Shown piece after piece: positions 1 to 7,721 of a stretch of 7,721 nucleotides of DNA. The notes under the pieces were generated by a model. That model was given only the letters and a program-made list of their open reading frames with translations. It was not told the DNA's origin and did no database searches. The stretch spans positions 1-7,721 of the forward strand of contig DIZU01000158.1 of the NCBI GenBank assembly GCA_002429455.1, in the 5' to 3' direction. How positions within the stretch are numbered: the first letter of the stretch is position 1; every line of letters begins with the position of its first letter. The position numbers and the translations under genes are program-made. This DNA is from Methylotenera sp. UBA6020. Lineage in GTDB: Bacteria > Pseudomonadota > Gammaproteobacteria > Burkholderiales > Methylophilaceae.

Positions 1-6
1 CACACA

Positions 7-40
7 CTCGAAGACTGCCTAATATCGAGCATAATTTTTT
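7..40 (+). repeat. Weak inverted repeat followed by a T run
   Basis: CTCGA (7-11) and TCGAG (25-29) form a perfect 5-bp inverted repeat with a 13-nt loop, and a T6 run lies at 35-40. The stem is short, the loop is long and five bases separate the stem from the T run, so this is at best a poor intrinsic terminator for a gene left of the window. It may be chance. Confidence 0.2.
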
Positions 41-62
41 ACAGCTTAATTTGACGATAATT

Positions 63-70
63 GAGAGGAG
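63..70 (+). promoter_or_regulatory. Strong ribosome binding site that sets the GTG start of the PilZ gene
   Basis: GAGAGGAG lies six bases before the GTG at 77. It closely matches the anti-Shine-Dalgarno sequence, and it is what justifies choosing GTG as the start, because the next in-frame ATG (residue 30) would remove the RxxxR c-di-GMP motif. Confidence 0.75.
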
Positions 71-76
71 TCCCAA

Positions 77-421
77 GTGCAAGAGAAACGAGAATACCCG
101 AGAAAAAACTTTAATCTGCCGGTTACGGTTCGGCTGCCACACCAGAGTATTGTGGCGGCAAAAATGGTCGAACTAAGCATGAAGGGGATGAGGCTCTTGT
201 GCCCAATAGCACTGGAAATCAATTCTGAAGTGGAACTTCTTTTCAGCCCCCCATCCGAACACACGCACGAAATCAGACTCAAAGCCAATGTCAGGCATTT
301 AATTGAGGTGCATGTCACGTCAACCACGCCGCTTGAGTACCGGTATGCGGTAGGGGTAAACTTTACGAGTCCCCAAGAGCATGAGCGGATGGTAATAGAT
401 GAGTTCTTGAAGGAACTATAG
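77..421 (+). CDS. Single-domain PilZ protein, probable c-di-GMP receptor
   Basis: A 114-aa cytoplasmic protein that is almost entirely one PilZ domain, with no signal peptide or membrane segment. Visible motifs: R5-E-Y-P-R9 is the N-terminal RxxxR loop that grips the c-di-GMP phosphates, and E32-L-S-M-K-G37 sits where the family has D/NxSxxG. The strand YRYAVGVNF at about residues 88-96 matches the conserved late beta strand. The first residue of the second motif is Glu instead of Asp or Asn, a conservative change that may alter affinity. Small PilZ proteins bind c-di-GMP and then act on a partner such as flagella, pili or polysaccharide export; the partner cannot be read from the sequence. 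The GTG start is supported by the ribosome binding site at 63-70. The gene is separated by 376 bp from the c-di-GMP phosphodiesterase gene, so it is probably transcribed independently. Family assignment is firm; binding is inferred from motifs. Confidence 0.88.
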   Translation: MQEKREYPRKNFNLPVTVRLPHQSIVAAKMVELSMKGMRLLCPIALEINSEVELLFSPPSEHTHEIRLKANVRHLIEVHVTSTTPLEYRYAVGVNFTSPQEHERMVIDEFLKEL

Positions 422-433
422 GCTTGTTAAGCC
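421..433 (+). repeat. Short perfect hairpin at the PilZ stop codon
   Basis: GGCTT-GTT-AAGCC is a 5-bp perfect stem with a 3-nt loop that starts on the last base of the TAG stop. A C-rich stretch follows instead of a T run, so it is not a canonical intrinsic terminator. It could stabilise the mRNA 3' end or be chance. Confidence 0.3.
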
Positions 434-722
434 CCACTGTAGACAATTAACCCTAAATCAGGTTTCCATAAAGCGGACAATTCGAAACGAAAATCAACAT
501 AATTGAAGAAATTTTCATTCAGCTAGTTTTTGGTCAAATTAATCATGCTTGTACGGAGTTTCCACTCATAGAACAAGACTTAAGTGTCTGCTGGGTATGG
601 AGCTTTCTTTTCTGCCAAGTCCCTTCAGGATCACGTAATAGAGTCCCCGTTTATACGTTGAACCAGAGCATATTGTGTTGCGAGTAAGGCATCGAATAAT
701 TACATGATTTATACCATGAAAA

Positions 723-751
723 TGCCAAATTAACGGCGACATGGCAATTGC
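723..751. promoter_or_regulatory. Palindromic elements around the -35 region, possible operator
   Basis: TGCCA (723-727) and TGGCA (742-746) are a 5-bp inverted repeat spaced by 14 bases. GCAATTGC (744-751) is an 8-bp perfect palindrome inside the promoter spacer. Their position across the candidate -35 box is where a repressor or activator would bind. No known regulator consensus is recognised, so this is a positional inference. Confidence 0.25.
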
Positions 752-764
752 AAACTAGTATAAA
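736..764 (+). promoter_or_regulatory. Candidate sigma-70 promoter for the HD-GYP / kinase operon
   Basis: The -35 candidate GCGACA (736-741) matches four of six consensus bases and the -10 candidate TATAAA (759-764) matches five of six, with an ideal 17-bp spacer. Transcription would start near 771, giving a leader of about 27 nt before the ATG at 798. It was picked by eye in AT-rich DNA, where chance matches are common. Confidence 0.45.
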
Positions 765-788
765 ATGCCTGTTCAAAATCTGTTTCTT

Positions 789-793
789 TAGGA
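789..793 (+). promoter_or_regulatory. Ribosome binding site of the HD-GYP gene, short spacing
   Basis: TAGGA ends only four bases before the ATG at 798. The match is partial and the spacing tighter than the usual 5-9 bases, suggesting moderate translation. No better upstream start exists in this frame, and the receiver domain begins at once after this ATG. Confidence 0.5.
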
Positions 794-797
794 TCAT

Positions 798-1892
798 ATG
801 ACTGCCGAAACTAGCGCCACAATCCTAATCGTCGACGACGTAGCCGAAAACCTGCATGTACTGAGCGAACTGTTGCGGCCGCAATATAGGGTATTGGCAG
901 CAACCTCCGGGGAAAGTGCTTTACGCGTGGCAAACAGTCTGCCAAAACCTGATTTGATCCTGCTTGACGTGATGATGCCTGGTATGGATGGGTATGCGGT
1001 GCTGGCGCGGTTGCGCGATGATCCGGCCACCCGCGATATTCCGGTCGTTTTTCTCACTGCATTGGCAGATGCAGGAGACGAGGAACGCGGGCTGCAACTC
1101 GGTGCTGGCGATTACATTGCCAAGCCGATCAAACCTATCGTGGTGCTGGCGCGGGTGCGCACACAGCTAGAAGCGAAGCAGGCGCGTGATTGGCTCGAAG
1201 ACAAGAATGCAGTGCTCAAAACTGAAGTTGCCCAGCGCATGGCCGAAAACGATCTTACTCAGCAGGCCAGCATCCGGGCGCTGGCACATCTGGCCGAATT
1301 GCGCGATCCGGAAACCGGCAATCATATTCTGCGTACGCAGGGTTATGTGCACCGTTTGGCGACCGGGCTGCGAGATCATCCCCGTTTCGCTGACACCCTG
1401 AGTGAGGGCTACATTGATCTGTTAGCGCGCTCGGCACCGCTGCACGACATCGGCAAGGTCGGCATCCCCGATCATATCCTGCTTAAACCGGGCAAACTCA
1501 CGCCGGACGAGTGGGTCATTATGCAGACGCATGCCAAATTGGGCAGCGATTCCATCGAACAGGCTGAACGTGACATCGAAATGCCTTTGGCGTTTCTGTC
1601 CGTGGCCAAGGAAATCGCGCACCGGCATCACGAAAAATGGGATGGTAGCGGTTATCCAGATGGGCTGGCAGGTGATGCCATTCCACTTTCTGCGCGCCTG
1701 ATGGCTATCGCCGATGTGTTTGATGCGCTAATTTCGGTGCGCGTCTATAAGCCGGCGATGACAGCTTTAGACGCGCGCGACATTATCACTGCTGGGCGCG
1801 GCAAGCATTTCGATCCAGACTTGGTCGATGCTTTTCTTGCTAACTACACCGATTTTGTTGCGATCGCCAAACGTTACAGCGACGCCCGCTGA
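798..1892 (+). CDS. RpfG-like response regulator: receiver plus HD-GYP c-di-GMP phosphodiesterase
   Basis: A 364-aa cytoplasmic protein. Residues 7-125 are a receiver domain with acidic pocket D13/D14, phosphoacceptor D57 (in [11 protein letters not shown]), T87 and K109. A helical linker (about 126-158) leads to an HD-GYP domain (about 160-355). Its signature is intact: DPETGNH at 170-176 (E172, H176), HDIGK at 216-220, H245, [11 protein letters not shown] at 277-287 and DVFDAL at 306-311. These are the metal ligands and GYP loop of enzymes that hydrolyse c-di-GMP to pGpG or GMP, so it should be active. The presence of the E172/H176 pair fits the trimetal subclass, which is an inference. Phosphorylation of D57 is expected to control the phosphodiesterase. 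The gene lies 35 bp upstream of a hybrid kinase ending in an HPt domain, the likely phosphodonor. Overall architecture and length match RpfG; I give no symbol because no rpfF or rpfC sensor type is seen. Confidence 0.95.
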   Translation: MTAETSATILIVDDVAENLHVLSELLRPQYRVLAATSGESALRVANSLPKPDLILLDVMMPGMDGYAVLARLRDDPATRDIPVVFLTALADAGDEERGLQLGAGDYIAKPIKPIVVLARVRTQLEAKQARDWLEDKNAVLKTEVAQRMAENDLTQQASIRALAHLAELRDPETGNHILRTQGYVHRLATGLRDHPRFADTLSEGYIDLLARSAPLHDIGKVGIPDHILLKPGKLTPDEWVIMQTHAKLGSDSIEQAERDIEMPLAFLSVAKEIAHRHHEKWDGSGYPDGLAGDAIPLSARLMAIADVFDALISVRVYKPAMTALDARDIITAGRGKHFDPDLVDAFLANYTDFVAIAKRYSDAR

Positions 1893-1917
1893 AGAGTCTC
1901 AGTGGCATATTTAACTT

Positions 1918-1922
1918 AAGGG
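1918..1922 (+). promoter_or_regulatory. Ribosome binding site of the hybrid kinase
   Basis: AAGGG lies five bases before the ATG at 1928, in the 35-bp gap after the HD-GYP stop. No promoter or terminator is evident in this gap, so the two genes are probably co-transcribed. Confidence 0.55.
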
Positions 1923-1927
1923 CAGCT

Positions 1928-4900
1928 ATGAATCCAGAAACTGCCAAGAGCTCAAGCAAAACCGAGTCGCCCGTGGCGGGCAATCGAATACAGGCAAACA
2001 CCACTATTCTGAAACCTGTGCTTATTTATGCCGTGTTTGCAAGCCTCTGGATACTATTCTCCGACAAAGTGGTCATGCGGCTCTTCAGCGACCCAGCTCA
2101 AATGATCTTTGCCAGTACGTGCAAGGGTTGGTTGGTTGTCATCATCACCAGCGGGCTACTGTACCTACTGCTTAAAGGTTGGCGCGAAACCGTAAGCAGC
2201 GCAAACACCATACACGAGGTTGAAAGCGCGGCACCCTATCAATCAGCACCACAAACAATTCGGCTATCCGTGCTTTTCATTGCCCTAGCGCTGGTCGTGC
2301 CGCTGATTGGTGTTGTTTTTGTCAAAATGCAAACTCCACAAATAGAACGTGATGCCTATAGCAATCTGCAAGCCATTGCGCGACTCAAGACCGAACAGAT
2401 TGACAACTGGCTGACTGAACGGCACGGGGATGCCGAGGTGCTGGCAGTCTCAGCCGCGCTAAATATTCCGCTACACAAGTTCATACAAGGCAAAGCGAAC
2501 GTACAAGAAAGCCACGAAGTATTGGGTCGCTTTCAGGATATGCTCGCTGAAGGCTATGGCAGCATCATGTTGATCGACCGTTATGGACACTTATTACTTA
2601 GTCGGGGCAAGCAGCAGGATACGCCGCCGGCGGTGCTGGATTTGGTTGCCCTGGCAATCAGCAGCAAACAAGTGCAACGCGGTGAACTGTTTCGCGATGA
2701 GACCGGCCATGTCCACATGGATTGGCTTGTGCCCGTGGTCGTGTCAGATGCACAAGGAGACCACGCGGTAGCGGCTATTCTATTACGTGTTGTGCCCGAT
2801 CAATTCTTATATCCGCGTATCCAGACTTGGCCTGCGGCAAGTGCCAGCGCTGAAACCTTGTTAGTTCGTCGTGATGGTGAGTCTGTGGTTTTTCTTAACG
2901 AGCTGCGTCATCGTCAAGGCACTGCCCTGATTATGAAGCTGCCCGCGAACAGCCCATCATTACCAGCCGCTGTTGCTGTGCATGCAACCAAACCTGGCAC
3001 GGTATACGGCAAGGATTATCGCGGTGTAGAAGTATTGGCTGCGTATCGCTCTGTCGCTGGCACAGACTGGCGTGTTGTGACCAAAATAGACCGTGACGAG
3101 GTGCTGATGCCGATGTGGCACACCTTGTATTGGATCGGCCTGATCGCCTCAGTTGCTATCGCAATCATCATGCTGGCACTATTGTTGCTGTGGCGGCAAA
3201 AGAAGCAATCGTATCAACTGGTGTTGCTGGCACAAAAGAACAAAGCGGATCAGTTGGTGGCTACCCTCGTTGACAGCTCTTCCGATGAAATCTATATCAA
3301 AGACCTGGACGGACGTTACTTGCTAATTAATCGGGAAACTGCACGTGCCATTGGTAAGAGTATCGAGCAGGTATTAGGCCAAGATGATGCGGCATTTTTC
3401 CCTGCGCAACAGGTTGAAGTAATCCGTAGTTACGACCGTCGTGTGTTTGCCGAGAACCAGACTATCACCTATGAGCAAACGCTTTCTACCGTGGATGGAG
3501 AGCGTACCTTCCTCTCCACCAAGGGGCCAATGCGCGATAGCGATGGTCGGGTCACTGGGGTATTCGGTATCTCCCGTGACATCACCGAGCGTAAGCATGC
3601 TGAAGCCAAGATTCAACGCCTCACACAGATCTACGCTGCTTTGAGTCAATGTAACCACGATATCGTACACAGCACCAGTGAGGCCGAGCTGTTCCCGCAA
3701 GTGTGTCGTGACGCGGTGCAGTTTGGTGGCATGAAAATGGCATGGATTGGACTGGTGGATGAAGCTAGCCAGCAGGTCAAGCCAGTCGCCTCTTATGGCG
3801 ATGACAGTGGATATCTGACAGACATCCAGATATCGGTGGATGCTGAAAATCCTTCAGGTCAAGGCCTTTCTGGCACTGCGATTTGTGAAAACCAGCCGGT
3901 TTGGAGCCAAGATTTTTTTAATGATCCACGTACCGCAGCGTGGCATGAGCGCGGCAGGCTGGCTGGCTGGGCGGCCTCGGCATCGCTGCCGCTATACCGT
4001 AACGGCGTGGTAATCGGTGCTTTCACACTATACGACAATGCTGTGAATGCCTTTGATGCAGACATCCGCAACCTGATGATCGAAATGGCGAAGAATATCA
4101 GCTTTGCACTGGATGGTTTTGCTCGTGTAGCCGCGCGTCAAGCCGCCGAGGAGGAGCTGCGTGACAGCGAGAGGCGGCTGCAAGCTGCACAGAGCTACGC
4201 GCGCATCGGCTACTGGGAGCTGTTGCGGGATGGTAAAACTGCACTCTGGTCAGAGCATATTTGCCAGATATTTGGCCTGCCTCTTGATTCTGAGCCCAGC
4301 CGCGAGAAGCTTCGCGAGATAATTTATGAGAGTGATTATCCGGCCTTCGTACAGTCATTGCAGCATAGTTTAGCCACTGGTGAAGAGCATCACATGGAGT
4401 TAAGAATTCGACGCCATGATGATGGGACAGAGCGTTGGATTGAATGTCGTGGAAAAGCCGTTATAGGTAAGAATGGGGCACCTGAAAGGCTTTCTGGATT
4501 CTTGCAGGATATCACCGAACGCAGACAGTCCGAAGATGCGCTGAAGCGATCTGAAGAGCGGCTGCAATTGGTGCTGCGTGGGTCACGCGATGCTTCGTGG
4601 GACTGGAACTTGGAAAGCAACGATCTCTACTATTCAGCACGCTGGTGGGCAATGTTAGGTTATGAGGTAGATGAGTTGCCGTATGGCGCAAGCCTGTGGG
4701 AACATATCGTACATCCGGCCGATCTGTTTCAGGTTGATCAGATCTTTGGCGACGTAATCAAGACCGACTCAGATACCTATGAGATCGAGTTTCGCCTGCG
4801 CCACAAGAACGGCCACTATGTTCCGGTGCTCTCACGCGGGTTTATTCTCAGGGACTCGAGTGGTAAACCCGTGCGTGTGTCTGGCACCAACACCGACTTG

Positions 4901-7594
4901 ACCGAAAGCAAGCGGGCTGTGGAGGCGCTAAGAGCCAGCGAGGCCCGTTTCAAAATCATGTTCGACGAGGCGCCGTTAGGCATCGCCTTGATTGACTCGA
5001 TTAACGGGTATGTCCATTCAATGAATCCGATGTTCGCTAAAATTGCAGGCAGAACCCTGAGTGAAATGGCACACATAGACTGGGCGAGCATCACACATCC
5101 GGATGATGTGCAAAACGATCTGGATAACATGGCGTTGTTGAATGCCGGCAAAATATCCGGCTTCCAGATGGAAAAACGCTATCTGCACCACGACGGCACC
5201 TTTGTCTGGATCAACATGACCATTGCGCCGGTTTATGTGCAAGATGGTGAACAGCCGCGCCATCTCTGCATGATCGAGGACATCACCAAGCGCAAGGCTA
5301 ACGATGATCAGCTACGCAAGCTCTCGCTGGCGGTGCACCAGAGCCCGGAAAGTATCGTCATCACTGACATCAATGCCCAGATCGAGTACGTGAATGATGC
5401 CTTCGTACAGTCAACAGGTTACAGCCGCGACGAGGTGATTGGGCAGAACCCGAAAATGCTCCACTCAGGCAAAACGCCACCTGAGACCTATGCCGCGATG
5501 TGGGAAGCGATGGATCAAGGCCTGTTGTGGAAAGGCGAGTTGATCAATCGTCGCAAGGATGGCCGCGAATTTGTTGAGTTTGCTATCATCACCCCACTTC
5601 GCCAGCCGGATGGGCGCATTACTCACTACGTGGAGGTGAAGGAAGACATCACTGAGAAGAAGCGTATCGGTATGGAGCTTGATCGTCATCGGCATCATCT
5701 GGAACAATTGGTAGAACTACGCACCGTGGAACTGACCACGGCGCGACAGCAGGCTGATGCGGCCAACCAGGCCAAGAGTGCTTTTCTGGCTAATATGAGC
5801 CATGAGATCCGCACGCCGATGAATGCCATCATCGGCTTGAGCCATTTGCTGCGGCAAGCTGGGACGACACCACAACAGGCCGCGCGGTTAGACAAGATAG
5901 ACGGTGCTGGTCGGCACCTATTGGAAATCATCAACGACATCCTCGATCTTTCCAAAATCGAGGTAGGGCGGCTGCAATTGGAAAGTACGGATTTTCACCT
6001 GTCTGCAATTCTTGACAATATTGATTCCATCATCGGTGAAACTGCGCGGAACAAAGGGCTTCGTATCGTAGTTGATGGTGAGGCGGTTCCGCAGTGGCTA
6101 CGCGGTGATCCGACGCGGTTGCGTCAGGCATTGCTCAACTATGCGGGTAATGCCGTTAAATTTACCGATCAGGGCTCTATTACCCTGCGTGCCAAACTGC
6201 TAGAAGACAACGGTGATGCATTGTTGGTACGCTTCGAGTCCATTGATACTGGCATTGGTATTGCCGCGGAAAACATCACCCAACTGTTTCACGACTTTGA
6301 ACAAGCCGATGCTTCTACCACGCGTAAATACGGTGGAACTGGCCTCGGCCTAGCGATTACCAAGCGGCTGGCGCACCTGATGGGCGGAGAAGCCGGTGTT
6401 GACAGCACACTGGGAGTAGGCAGTACGTTCTGGTTCACCGCTCGCCTGCAACGCGGTCACGGCATTATGCCTACCAAGCTGGCCACCAGACATGCAGAGG
6501 ATGCCGAGATGCAGTTGCGCTTGTACCACAGCGCTGCTCGGCTCTTGCTGGTAGAGGATAATGCCATCAATCGCGAAGTGGCGCTGGAGCTGCTATACAG
6601 CGTGGGCCTGGCAGTGGAAACCGCGGTAGATGGACGGGAAGCTATAGAGAAGGCGCAAGCTCAAGCTTATGATCTGATTCTGATGGACATGCAGATGCCT
6701 AATATGGACGGTCTGGAAGCTACCCGTGCCATTCGCGCCCTGCCGGGTTGGGAGGCAAGGCCAATCGTGGCGATGACCGCGAATGCCTTTGATGAAGACC
6801 GTCGGGCTTGCGAAGTAGCCGGCATGAACGACTTTATTGCCAAGCCGGTAGAGCCGGACTTGCTTTATACGGCTCTACTCAAATGGCTGCCAGCCAGCAT
6901 GGTGAGTGAGCCGGCTGAGCTAGGCGATAAGCCAAGCCAGACGCTTTCAGGCAAGGCGCTGTATGTGCAGGAAACCGCCATAGAGCACCTGTCCAGAGTG
7001 CCTGGGCTCAATGTGGCGCACGGTTTGTCGGCACTACGTGGTAAAGCTGATAAGTACCTATCCCTGCTGGGTCAATTTGTCGAATCGCACGCCGATGATA
7101 TGTTGCGGCTGGCCGCAAGCTTAGCGGAAGGTGACCATGCCACAGCGCAGCGTTTGGCGCATACGCTTAAGGGTACTGCCGCCACGCTGGGTGCCGATCA
7201 TCTAGCGGCAATGGCTGGGCGTTTGGATAGGATGTTGCGGGCGAGTAAAGAAGGGGATGTTCGCGGTGTATTAAATGGTGACAAAATTCATCCTGAAATG
7301 GAGGCCATTCGCCTCGAATTCATTCTCTTGGCGGTCTCTCTGCCCTTGCCATCGGTGGCGCCTTTATCCGTGGATATTACGCAACCGGATCTGGAAGCCC
7401 TGCGGGCCGTACTTAACGAAATTGACGCGCTGCTGATAAAAAATGATACCGCTGCCATCGCGCTGTATGAGGGTCATGCTGAGCCGCTGCGAACCGCCAT
7501 GGGCGCATCCTACGAGAAGCTTACGCGTCAGATTAACCAGTTTTCTTTTGAAGCTGCGCGCGAGACGTTGCAAGCGGTATTACTAACCCTGTAA
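1928..7594 (+). CDS. Giant membrane hybrid histidine kinase (Cache-PAS-GAF-PAS4-HisKA-HATPase-REC-HPt)
   Basis: An 1888-aa inner-membrane sensor kinase, roughly 208 kDa. Membrane segments lie at about 28-45, 67-83, 111-133 and 401-422. The stretch 138-397 between the last two is a periplasmic double-Cache-like sensor; its hallmark [15 protein letters not shown] lies near its end. Cytoplasmic domains follow: PAS1 443-555, GAF 568-733, PAS2 751-865, PAS3 879-993, PAS4 1006-1122, PAS5 1129-1243 (most PAS end in a DIT-E/K-R/K type PAC motif), then a coiled coil at about 1244-1282. HisKA has the H box SHEIRTPMN with H1292. The HATPase has N1404/N1408, DTGIGI at 1440-1445 and GGTGLGL at 1469-1475. 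REC (about 1537-1655) has E1543/D1544, phosphoacceptor D1587, T1617 and K1639. HPt (about 1688-1790) has HTLKG with H1745. A helical tail without a phosphorylatable HxLKG follows. All catalytic sites are intact, so a full internal phosphorelay is expected, most likely ending on D57 of the upstream HD-GYP regulator. The signal is unknown. Confidence 0.95.
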   Translation: MNPETAKSSSKTESPVAGNRIQANTTILKPVLIYAVFASLWILFSDKVVMRLFSDPAQMIFASTCKGWLVVIITSGLLYLLLKGWRETVSSANTIHEVESAAPYQSAPQTIRLSVLFIALALVVPLIGVVFVKMQTPQIERDAYSNLQAIARLKTEQIDNWLTERHGDAEVLAVSAALNIPLHKFIQGKANVQESHEVLGRFQDMLAEGYGSIMLIDRYGHLLLSRGKQQDTPPAVLDLVALAISSKQVQRGELFRDETGHVHMDWLVPVVVSDAQGDHAVAAILLRVVPDQFLYPRIQTWPAASASAETLLVRRDGESVVFLNELRHRQGTALIMKLPANSPSLPAAVAVHATKPGTVYGKDYRGVEVLAAYRSVAGTDWRVVTKIDRDEVLMPMWHTLYWIGLIASVAIAIIMLALLLLWRQKKQSYQLVLLAQKNKADQLVATLVDSSSDEIYIKDLDGRYLLINRETARAIGKSIEQVLGQDDAAFFPAQQVEVIRSYDRRVFAENQTITYEQTLSTVDGERTFLSTKGPMRDSDGRVTGVFGISRDITERKHAEAKIQRLTQIYAALSQCNHDIVHSTSEAELFPQVCRDAVQFGGMKMAWIGLVDEASQQVKPVASYGDDSGYLTDIQISVDAENPSGQGLSGTAICENQPVWSQDFFNDPRTAAWHERGRLAGWAASASLPLYRNGVVIGAFTLYDNAVNAFDADIRNLMIEMAKNISFALDGFARVAARQAAEEELRDSERRLQAAQSYARIGYWELLRDGKTALWSEHICQIFGLPLDSEPSREKLREIIYESDYPAFVQSLQHSLATGEEHHMELRIRRHDDGTERWIECRGKAVIGKNGAPERLSGFLQDITERRQSEDALKRSEERLQLVLRGSRDASWDWNLESNDLYYSARWWAMLGYEVDELPYGASLWEHIVHPADLFQVDQIFGDVIKTDSDTYEIEFRLRHKNGHYVPVLSRGFILRDSSGKPVRVSGTNTDLTESKRAVEALRASEARFKIMFDEAPLGIALIDSINGYVHSMNPMFAKIAGRTLSEMAHIDWASITHPDDVQNDLDNMALLNAGKISGFQMEKRYLHHDGTFVWINMTIAPVYVQDGEQPRHLCMIEDITKRKANDDQLRKLSLAVHQSPESIVITDINAQIEYVNDAFVQSTGYSRDEVIGQNPKMLHSGKTPPETYAAMWEAMDQGLLWKGELINRRKDGREFVEFAIITPLRQPDGRITHYVEVKEDITEKKRIGMELDRHRHHLEQLVELRTVELTTARQQADAANQAKSAFLANMSHEIRTPMNAIIGLSHLLRQAGTTPQQAARLDKIDGAGRHLLEIINDILDLSKIEVGRLQLESTDFHLSAILDNIDSIIGETARNKGLRIVVDGEAVPQWLRGDPTRLRQALLNYAGNAVKFTDQGSITLRAKLLEDNGDALLVRFESIDTGIGIAAENITQLFHDFEQADASTTRKYGGTGLGLAITKRLAHLMGGEAGVDSTLGVGSTFWFTARLQRGHGIMPTKLATRHAEDAEMQLRLYHSAARLLLVEDNAINREVALELLYSVGLAVETAVDGREAIEKAQAQAYDLILMDMQMPNMDGLEATRAIRALPGWEARPIVAMTANAFDEDRRACEVAGMNDFIAKPVEPDLLYTALLKWLPASMVSEPAELGDKPSQTLSGKALYVQETAIEHLSRVPGLNVAHGLSALRGKADKYLSLLGQFVESHADDMLRLAASLAEGDHATAQRLAHTLKGTAATLGADHLAAMAGRLDRMLRASKEGDVRGVLNGDKIHPEMEAIRLEFILLAVSLPLPSVAPLSVDITQPDLEALRAVLNEIDALLIKNDTAAIALYEGHAEPLRTAMGASYEKLTRQINQFSFEAARETLQAVLLTL

Positions 7595-7599
7595 GCGGA

Positions 7600-7613
7600 A
7601 TGGCTTAGGCCAT
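7600..7613. repeat. Short hairpin between convergent gene ends
   Basis: ATGGC-TTAG-GCCAT is a perfect 5-bp stem with a 4-nt loop, six bases after the kinase stop. No T run follows on the + strand (GTGGGACAG) and none on the - strand, so it is not a standard intrinsic terminator. Because the repeat is symmetric it could act weakly in both directions between two converging genes. Confidence 0.3.
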
Positions 7614-7649
7614 GTGGGACAGTTCTTCTGCTAACTTGCTGACCGCACT

Positions 7650-7721
7650 CTAAAAATCTGCCGCCACGGAAAACTTTAGTTGATGGTCCATTGCATCAAG
7701 CACCTTAATAGTATCCAAGGT
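7650..7721 (-). CDS. Possible C-terminal end of a convergent unknown gene, cut by the window edge
   Basis: Reading the minus strand inward from the right edge, one frame is open for 23 codons and ends at TAG (7650-7652). The other two minus-strand frames close sooner. The peptide begins TLDTIKVLDAMDHQL and ends in SVAADF. It looks protein-like, but I do not recognise a family. In the same frame after the TAG, another 14 codons read SAVSKLAEELSHMA before TAA at 7605-7607, so the gene may have been shortened by a stop. The evidence is only a short open frame and a convergent layout; it could be non-coding. Confidence 0.25.
   Translation of the reverse strand, partial: TLDTIKVLDAMDHQLKFSVAADF

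Larger units (their letters stand above)
422..797. other. AT-rich 376-bp intergenic region, no gene seen
   Basis: I find no protein-like reading frame here on either strand and no tRNA or recognisable RNA. The region is clearly AT-richer than the flanking genes; at 481-540 I count 16 G or C in 60 bases. Its right end (723-793) carries the candidate promoter, palindromes and ribosome binding site for the phosphodiesterase gene. The middle (about 434-720) shows nothing I can assign. The length is larger than a simple promoter needs, so a small RNA, a long 5' leader or a decayed gene remain possible but unsupported. Confidence 0.7.

Noticed and set aside
51..60. TTGACGATAAT as promoter elements for the PilZ gene
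   Set aside because: The -35-like TTGACG and -10-like GATAAT overlap each other and lie too close to the start codon, so they cannot form a promoter for this gene. CATAAT at 30-35 has no good -35 partner.
46..327. Open frame of 93 codons on the minus strand over the PilZ gene
   Set aside because: It lies almost wholly antisense to a clear PilZ domain, has no good ribosome binding site and no family-like motif. It is a shadow of the real gene.
742..751. TGGCAATTGC read as a sigma-54 -24/-12 promoter
   Set aside because: The GG and GC elements are far too close; sigma-54 promoters need about ten bases between them.
798..1892. Degenerate or inactive HD-GYP domain
   Set aside because: [16 protein letters not shown] and the other metal ligands are all present, so there is no reason to call it inactive.
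3374..3700. 108-codon minus-strand frame inside the kinase (and a 111-codon one at 4816-5151)
   Set aside because: Both are antisense to well-conserved PAS and GAF coding sequence and show no recognisable domain, so they are by-products of codon bias.
4558..4571. 14-bp direct repeat GCGGCTGCAATTGG, also at 5968-5981
   Set aside because: Both copies encode an R-L-Q-L stretch in unrelated domains (PAS3 start and HisKA end). The match is explained by common codons and does not extend.
1928..7594. Frameshift or artificial gene fusion causing the large size
   Set aside because: The frame is continuous, the domain order from sensor to HPt is logical, linkers are normal and no internal start with a strong ribosome binding site suggests two genes.

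Overview
The window is a short cyclic-di-GMP and two-component signalling locus from a Gram-negative proteobacterium. It most resembles a betaproteobacterium of the Gallionellales / methylotroph type. That placement is inferred from the style of the PAS, GAF and Cache domains and from moderate GC; there is no rRNA or other phylogenetic marker in the window to test it. All three confident genes are on the + strand.

Layout. Positions 1-76 are a short leader ending in a strong Shine-Dalgarno sequence. Positions 77-421 encode a single-domain PilZ protein (114 aa, GTG start), a likely c-di-GMP receptor. Positions 422-797 are an AT-rich intergenic stretch of 376 bp with no convincing gene. Its right end holds a plausible sigma-70 promoter with small palindromes. 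Positions 798-1892 encode a 364-aa response regulator made of a receiver domain and an HD-GYP c-di-GMP phosphodiesterase (RpfG-like). After 35 bp, positions 1928-7594 encode an 1888-aa membrane hybrid histidine kinase. Its domain order is TM-TM-TM, Cache-like sensor, TM, PAS, GAF, PAS, PAS, PAS, PAS, HisKA, HATPase, REC, HPt, helical tail. The last 127 bp hold a short inverted repeat and a possible end of a convergent minus-strand gene running off the right edge.

How they may work together. The kinase carries every element of a four-step phosphorelay except the last receiver: H1292, D1587 and H1745. The gene just upstream supplies a receiver (D57) fused to a phosphodiesterase. This matches the RpfC/RpfG logic, but the kinase has a much larger multi-input sensor and no RpfF synthase is visible. 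The PilZ protein has its own leader and is separated by the long intergenic gap, so it is probably a separate transcription unit. It could read the c-di-GMP level set by the phosphodiesterase. All catalytic and phosphoacceptor residues I looked for in the two large genes are present, so the pathway looks functional. I see no mobile element, CRISPR array, tRNA or rRNA.
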